From Pseudomonadota bacterium (GTDB lineage: Bacteria; Pseudomonadota; Alphaproteobacteria; Rhizobiales; Rhizobiaceae), in contig JAEWHN010000213.1 of the NCBI GenBank assembly GCA_023387775.1, positions 1-12,894 of the forward strand: 12,894 bases of DNA. Reading direction: 5' to 3'. A program made the translations under genes and the position numbers. A model generated the notes under the pieces. It searched no databases. It had not been told where the DNA came from and saw nothing but the letters and a program-made list of their open reading frames with translations. How positions within the stretch are numbered: the stretch's first letter is position 1; each line of letters opens with the position of its first letter. Below are positions 12,879 through 12,894 of the stretch, in pieces.

Positions 12879-12894
12879 ACTGAAATACTGTGAG

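Noticed and set aside
1..12894. Transposons, CRISPR arrays, tRNA or rRNA genes, phage or toxin-antitoxin genes
   Set aside because: No regular spaced repeats, terminal inverted repeats with transposase, tRNA-like cloverleaf or recognisable protein of these classes was seen on either strand.

Overview
The window is a GC-rich chromosomal segment from an alphaproteobacterium, most likely of the Hyphomicrobiales/Rhizobiales (a Mesorhizobium- or Phyllobacteriaceae-like organism). This rests on the protein families, on a CtrA-type box at the right edge, and on repeated GGAAC-N16/17-(x)GTT elements, which match the promoter consensus of the alphaproteobacterial general stress sigma factor EcfG (RpoE2/RpoE4). 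No rRNA, tRNA, CRISPR array, transposase or phage gene was seen. Twelve genes fill the window and all look intact.

Layout. 1-920: a plus-strand four-helix membrane protein, closed by a strong terminator. 1007-1755: two minus-strand genes, a His-rich secreted peptide and a SpoT-like HD-domain protein, each with its own EcfG-like promoter. 1952-2182: a small plus-strand hypothetical gene with a strong hairpin after it. 2312-8859: a long minus-strand block, in transcription order GT4 glycosyltransferase, GH133-like amylo-1,6-glucosidase, membrane-anchored GT20 (trehalose-6-phosphate synthase-like), a general-stress-17M-like protein, and a DUF892 ferritin-like protein. 9023-10197: divergent plus-strand genes for a HAD-IIB phosphatase and a secreted PRC-barrel protein. 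10336-12675: a large Kef-type cation/proton antiporter with two C-terminal universal-stress-like domains. 12676-12894: intergenic, ending in a CtrA-like box that probably serves a gene beyond the window.

How the parts fit. Nearly every family here is associated with stress or osmotic adaptation: trehalose-type glycoside synthesis, alpha-glucan trimming, ion homeostasis with USP domains, DUF892, stress 17M, PRC-barrel and an alarmone-hydrolase-like HD protein. I found seven EcfG-like promoters correctly oriented and usually 30-55 nt before start codons, so I read the window as a general stress response island rather than a set of unrelated genes. Within it, GT4, the glucosidase, GT20 and the stand-alone HAD phosphatase could form a carbohydrate module. 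The GT20 enzyme departs from classical OtsA at several active-site positions, so its acceptor, and therefore the product, is open. This is the best candidate for something not yet described.
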